42,500 nt of DNA from Glandiceps talaboti (taxonomy: Eukaryota; Hemichordata; Enteropneusta; Spengelidae): NCBI RefSeq assembly GCF_964340395.1, contig NC_135554.1, positions 3,255,475 to 3,297,974 of the forward strand. The letters are read 5' to 3'. The notes under the pieces were generated by a model. The model was not told where the DNA came from. It saw only the letters and a list, made by a program, of their open reading frames with translations, and made no database searches. Positions 37,613-42,500 of the stretch are shown here, in pieces. Numbering within the stretch: the stretch's first letter is position 1; the number at the start of each line of letters is the position of its first letter. Made by a program: the position numbers and the translations under genes.

Positions 37613-39660
37613 GGGAATTACCTCCAAAGCAAGTATAATCGGGAGAAGGAATATTGTAATCTTCTATGTAGCTCAAGTATTAGTTAGTTGAATATCTGAA
37701 AAACTAGGATTTAGGCTTACTCTATATTGAAAGTAAAATTCTGTCATGATATTGCAAACAAGATAATCGTATAGGTTGATTAATGCAAGTCTGCACTTGT
37801 TTCTTCCTATTTGACAAATCAACGTCAAACAACATATGTCAAGTCCTTGTTTGTAAACTCAATACATTGTAAAACACTAATAAATGCGTGAAATGATAGA
37901 TATTGTACGTAAAATAACAAACCTTTTGCACAAGCTTTGTAGCTTTTTGCAATGTATTGAGTTACAAACACATACCTTGTCCAAAATAAATACCTAATCG
38001 TAATCCATATGGCCGCTCTAAAGGTGTCTGCTTACGTCACAATACACGTCATCGATATATCCTCTCTTTTAATATCCATGTACATATTATTATCCATGAT
38101 AACTAGAACTGGGGTCATTTAGTCACTGATGCGACCCAAAATAATGTCTTTCTTTGTCATGATGTAATTCATTTTTATACAGCAGGGGTGCAACATTTTT
38201 TCTCAATTTCGGACACACCTACATGTATCTAAAATATATATTTGGTGGAAAAATGAGATTGAGGGTCCGAATACTGAAACTAATCGGTCTAACTATTGTG
38301 TAGGGCTGATTGTGTCCAGAATGATACTCTGATTTCTGTATTTGTATAAAATAAATTAAAAATGCTAAAGAATAGAATCAATTTACTGGATCCTTTGCAT
38401 GGAATTAATTTGATTTAATATAATTTTTCATTTTAAAACAAGACCGACTTAGTGTTGTGTGAGGTTCATCCGAATTTTTACTTTTAATCTTACGCTTTTT
38501 GTTAATAAAGCGTTATTACATTGCAACGTACGTTCTTACACAACTAGTACTGTCATTGGTCAGATTCGAATCACATGATCTTCTGTGAGTAGACTATTGC
38601 CCACGCGGTGATTTTGCAAGATGGATTTTTAAAATCTCAAACAAAATGTGAAGTAAGATGGTACAATGAGTCAGAGTAAAATATGACCCTTCCCTTATTC
38701 CGTTTACTAAAATATGGCTCTCCCCAAGAACCGACTAGCTAGTAAAGCATGGCCCCTCCACAAATCCCCGGCCATTTCCCCTGTTTATGTAATAACTGAA
38801 GGCCCCTAAGATAACTACCTTACTACTTATAGACAGCTGTCAATGGTTCATATCTGCCAATGTCATCAACATCGCCATCAGTTTTCTACTTTATGGCAGT
38901 GTCTTAACCAATCACATTGACAGGCTCAGAAGTGCAGAAATCCTGTTTTTGGGATTTAGCAATTTGAATAATAATTTCCGTTAAGATTGACGAAATGTAG
39001 TTTTACCTCGTCAGCGTACTTTCCAAGTTCACTTCTATGCTATGATGTCATGAAGTAGTAGTAGTAGTAGTAGTCACGTGAATATTTGGAGAACATTTCA
39101 AACAGGAATAACTACAGTTACGAAATTCGATTTGCACAAATCGCAAAATATCATTAGGGTCATCTTTGATGTATTACTATTAGAAGACAATGTTGAGAAG
39201 GAGATTATAAAACTAGTAATGTTTTTTTCATTTTGCTTTTTCTTTCTCACATAGTAATATGGACAAGTAATTATTATAATAAGCTGGAAAATGAAATTAA
39301 TTAATTACTAAAACATTAGCACCAAGATTACAATGTGAAATTACCCATGATCATTAATTAGCACAAAGTTCGAATATTGAATGTATTACTTCTTATCGTT
39401 AGTGTAATAGTTAACAACTGATTGGTGTTATTCAGCCTAACTAGGTTATAACCTTTGAGTGAACAAACGTAACTTAATTGTAATATGAAATTGCTCCTAA
39501 ATATTAATATAGTTTGTTACTAAAATGTCACAAATAGTCATATTCTTTAATTCCCTATAATATCATTGTCCATCAAATTAACTAAAGTTGTAATGAACTC
39601 AATATACAGCTGAATTTTGACAAAGTGTTGCATGTCTTTTATTTTTCAATTTGATTTCGG
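37613..39660. other. Unique region with a long-armed inverted repeat
   Basis: About 2 kb with no recognised gene. It holds an inverted repeat at 37847-37970, a short AGT run (about 39055-39074) and an AT-rich right half. Confidence 0.45.
37847..37970. repeat. Inverted repeat, ~27-bp arms, ~70-nt loop
   Basis: The left arm TTGTTTGTAAACTCAATACA (continuing TTGTAAAA) is matched by the right arm at 37945-37970, whose complement reads TGTTTGTAACTCAATACATT (continuing GCAAAA). Arms differ by one indel and one substitution. It may be a small foldback element or a stem-forming RNA. No target-site duplication was identified. Confidence 0.75.
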
Positions 39661-39916
39661 CATAACTACACCGTGTGCAATCTAAGCGGTCCCTGCCATA
39701 ACTACATCGTGTGCAATCTAAGCGATCCCTGCCATAACTACATCGTGTGCAATCTAAGCGATCCCTGCCATAACTACATCGTGTGCAATCTAAGCGATCC
39801 CTGCCATAACTACATCGTGTGCAATCTAAGCGATCCCTGCCATAACTACATCGTGTGCAATCTATGCATTCCCTGCCATAACTACATCGTGTGCAATCTA
39901 AGCGTTCCCTGCCATA
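39661..39916 (+). repeat. 36-bp minisatellite, 7 copies
   Basis: Units contain CATCGTGTGCAATCTAAGCG followed by ATCCCTGCCATAACTA. At 36 bp (12 codons) it stays open in one frame as repeating NYIVCNLSDPCH over 39673-39948. Copies are nearly identical, and no exon signals support a protein. Confidence 0.95.
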
Positions 39917-40351
39917 AACTGTTTAGAATCTACCAATATTTGAATTAATGCTTTGAACGTGTCACGTGACATTTTAATACAAAATGTAATTAACTGTAAA
40001 ATGTTATGAATTGCTTAATTGCACTTCAAATACTACCTTGCAGGCAAATACCTTCTCTTAACTCTAGACTCATTAAATCAATAGTTACAGAAACATCAAC
40101 CGTAAGAGTGCAACATAACTTTATTTCTATTAGCCTCGGAGATATTTGTACATTGTGTCGGTCTTTTCTTTGCGTTGTTGTCAATATTTCATTATGTTGG
40201 CCATGGTATTTCAAAATGTTCATGTCAAATCAAGTCCACTCAGTGAGCAGTATAAATATAGACACGGTTTGACATGTCATTGCCAGAGATAGTTGATAGT
40301 CTTACGTACTATAATATGCTAAAGTTGTTTTTCCAATATATTTTATATCAA

Positions 40352-40355
<4 letters not shown>
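39917..40355. other. Unique spacer, no gene seen
   Basis: Overlapping short frames on both strands (about 40006-40272) have no recognisable family. It contains an E-box-type TCACGTGA near 39961-39968 and otherwise nothing. Confidence 0.45.

Positions 40356-40409
<54 letters not shown>
40356..40409 (+). repeat. (AC)n microsatellite, about 26 copies
   Basis: Uninterrupted CA/AC dinucleotide run. Confidence 0.98.
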
Positions 40410-40410
<1 letters not shown>

Positions 40411-40772
40411 CCACACCCGTAGGAAAACCATTATTTACAATTTAAAATGTATGTGATATTTATTTATGATGTATTTAATTTGATATTTTTGTGTCCTGTA
40501 AGCCAGAGGGCTGGATATGGCTCATTCTTTTTGTAAATTTTATTTATAATTTGATAAGTCCACATAGGACACCTTAATAAATACTAACATAACAAGTATA
40601 GAGATTGATACATTTGTAGCAGCGGGATTCGTATGGTATTTTCCTTAAGAAAACGGTAATTTAAGCAATATAATGCTAATAATAATACGTGTCCCTGTGC
40701 AACCGAACGCCATTTCACGACTCGGTTGCTACATATAGTTAACTTTTATGTCAAGAGTGCATATGTTGCTAG
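40410..40772. other. Unique spacer, no gene seen
   Basis: AT-rich DNA between the AC microsatellite and the second 36-bp array. No coding or RNA feature recognised. Confidence 0.5.
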
Positions 40773-41401
40773 CACATTTCACATTTCACTGCAACTGTAC
40801 AGTCAGTATTACGTTGTTGTACACATTTCACTGTACAGTCAGTATTACGTTGCTGTACACATTTCACTCTACAGTCAGTATTACGTTGCTGTACACATTT
40901 CACTGTAGTTAGTATTACGTTGCTGTACACATTTCACTGTACAGTCAGTATTACGTTGCTGTAAACATTTCACTCTACAGTCAGTATTACGTTGCTGTAC
41001 ACATTTCACTGTACAGTCAGTATTACGTTGCTGTACACATTTCACTCTACAGTCAGTATTACGTTGCTGTACACATTTCACTGTACCGTCAGTATTACGT
41101 TGCTGTACACATTTCACTGTACAGTTAGTATTACGTTGCTGTACACATTTCACTGCAAAGTTAGTATTACGTTGTTGTACACATTTCACTGCAACTCTAC
41201 AGTCAGTATTACGTATACGTTGTTGTACACATTTCACTCTACAGTCAGTATTACATTGCTGTACACATTTCACTGCACAGTCAGTATTACGTTGCTGTAC
41301 ACATTTCACTCTACAGTTAGTATTACGTTGTTGTACACATTTCACTGCAACTCTACAGTCAGTATTACGTTGCTGTACACATTTCACTGTACAGTCAGTG
41401 C
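40773..41401 (+). repeat. 36-bp minisatellite, about 17 copies, open on both strands
   Basis: Units contain GTCAGTATTACGTTGCTGTA followed by CACATTTCACTGTACA. Variants: CTGTACAG, CTCTACAG, CTGCAACTCTACAG (plus 6) and a six-base ACGTAT duplication near 41212. At 12 codons it gives long frames on both strands (HCTVSITLLYTF plus, CVQQRNTDCTVK minus), which are repeat artefacts. Confidence 0.95.
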
Positions 41402-42290
41402 TAGCGTACCTTTTAGTTCTTACGTCCTCCACTATTATCAATACACTGGTTTATATGGATTGTACACTGGTACGTACAACACACTAATACAGTATATCAC
41501 AACTTCAATCATTGATGCTACTATCATAATTAATTCTCATACCGTTAAAATAGTTTACATTCAGATCAACTGAGTTGTTGACACTGAAATTTTCAATCTA
41601 TTTACCATTTAAGTGGACCAACAGAAAGCGACAGTAGAAGTCGTTATCTCCATAGCAGCAATACATTCAAATGTGCAATTAATTTTTCATCACTTAAAAT
41701 CAGCCTCTGGATACTTTGTGTAGTAGTGCACAGTTAATACAAACACCACATAAGTTGTGAAAATAGACAAAGTAACATTAAAAGCAACGTGACTGAGAAA
41801 TGGAATGTACGATAATAAATGTGTGATCAATTCTAGGCGTATATGAAAACATTAGTAGATGTACAGCTGTTTAGAGTTCGTGTTACCATAACACAAAATC
41901 GGTATTAACTTGACAACACCATTCATCACACTTTACTTCCAAGTGTAGATATAACAAACATATCATTATTTCCTCAGCATTTTAAAGCTTAGCCATCGTC
42001 AACCATGCGTGCATTAGTCTCAGCTAAACTGATGTTATACAGATATTGTAGACAACGCAATAACAATATAGACAACGTAGTAACACAATGCTAAGCTAGT
42101 AATTGGAAATAATTATAGAATTTAAACAAATCAGGCATGGATCAAAAATGATATTTTTGCGGCGTTCGTTTGTAGAGAAAACTTCTATCAACATTTTCCT
42201 CTATAATCCCGATATTCCATTTGATATTACAAGGATATCCAATGCTGACGTTAGTCTCTATTTTCCAAGGAACTTTCTCTTTCTGTTGTT
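41402..42290. other. Unique region, no gene recognised
   Basis: About 900 bp with no convincing frame. A plus-strand frame from 42103 runs into the terminal 30-bp repeat and has no recognisable family. Confidence 0.45.
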
Positions 42291-42500
42291 AGGATTGAAA
42301 CCAGGAAAGACAGAGAGTAAAGGATTGAAACCAGGATGACAGAGTAAAGGATTGAAACCAGGAAAGACTGAGAGTGACGGTAAATGATTAAAACCAGGAA
42401 AAACAGAGAGTAAAGGATTGAAACCAGGAAAGACTGAGAGTAAAGGATTGAAACCAGGAAAGACTGAGAGTAAATGATTGAAACCAGGAAAGACTGAGAG
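42291..42500 (+). repeat. 30-bp minisatellite, at least 7 copies, continues past window
   Basis: Units contain AGGATTGAAACCAGGAAAGA followed by CTGAGAGTAA. The second and third copies have small indels; the last copies are nearly identical. The array is cut by the window edge. Confidence 0.93.

Noticed and set aside
40881-41573. Overlapping frames of 186 and 193 residues on opposite strands
   Set aside because: Both are translations of the same 36-bp repeat. Simultaneous openness on both strands reflects unit length.
42291-42500. 30-bp repeats containing ATTGAAAC, superficially like a CRISPR repeat end
   Set aside because: The units are contiguous with no unique spacers, and the surroundings are an animal genome. 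It is a simple minisatellite.

Overview
The window looks like nuclear DNA of a multicellular animal, most likely a marine invertebrate. It is AT-rich and gene-poor. It holds a peptide-type rhodopsin GPCR exon that ends in the classic animal DR^Y intron, LINE and MITE-like debris, many microsatellites, and an unusually dense set of minisatellite arrays. I see no operons, ribosome binding sites, rRNA, tRNA or CRISPR array. I cannot name the species. Roughly half of the 42.5 kb is tandem repeat, so nearly all long open frames here are repeat translations rather than genes.

Layout. 1-5.6 kb: a 61-bp duplication, a 41/47-bp minisatellite of about 70 copies, two long AT/GT microsatellites and a ten-copy 57-bp array. 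5.6-8.7 kb: a foldback MITE-like element, then the one convincing gene piece, a minus-strand GPCR exon (CDS 8331-7883) with good splice sites on both sides. Its 3' exons were not found and may lie left of the window. 9.0-10.1 kb, upstream of that exon: a 34-bp array and a 37-bp array in which most units carry a perfect cAMP-response element (TGACGTCA) plus a second bZIP palindrome (TTACGTAA). 11.1-12.0 kb: CA/TG inverted microsatellites, a 38-bp array and a possible minus-strand first exon with a signal anchor. 12.1-17.0 kb: one continuous array of three related unit lengths (31, 27 and 35 bp). 17-20.6 kb: mostly unique sequence with two tetranucleotide repeats. 20.6-26.7 kb: arrays of 44, 46 and 38 bp, the last running directly into the C-terminal coding remnant of a LINE with a (TTA)n tail (26.7-27.1 kb). 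27.1-32.4 kb: unique sequence with a 349-bp MITE showing TAA target duplications, and three diverged units each carrying an RFX X-box palindrome. 32.45-37.6 kb: a 32-bp array of about 161 copies. 37.6-42.5 kb: unique sequence with two 36-bp arrays and a 30-bp array running off the end.

No pathway can be reconstructed. The most suggestive arrangement is the bZIP-site array lying 5' of a receptor exon. Arrays at 1-4 kb, 9.3-10 kb and 40.8-41.4 kb also appear to share a core sequence and may be related.
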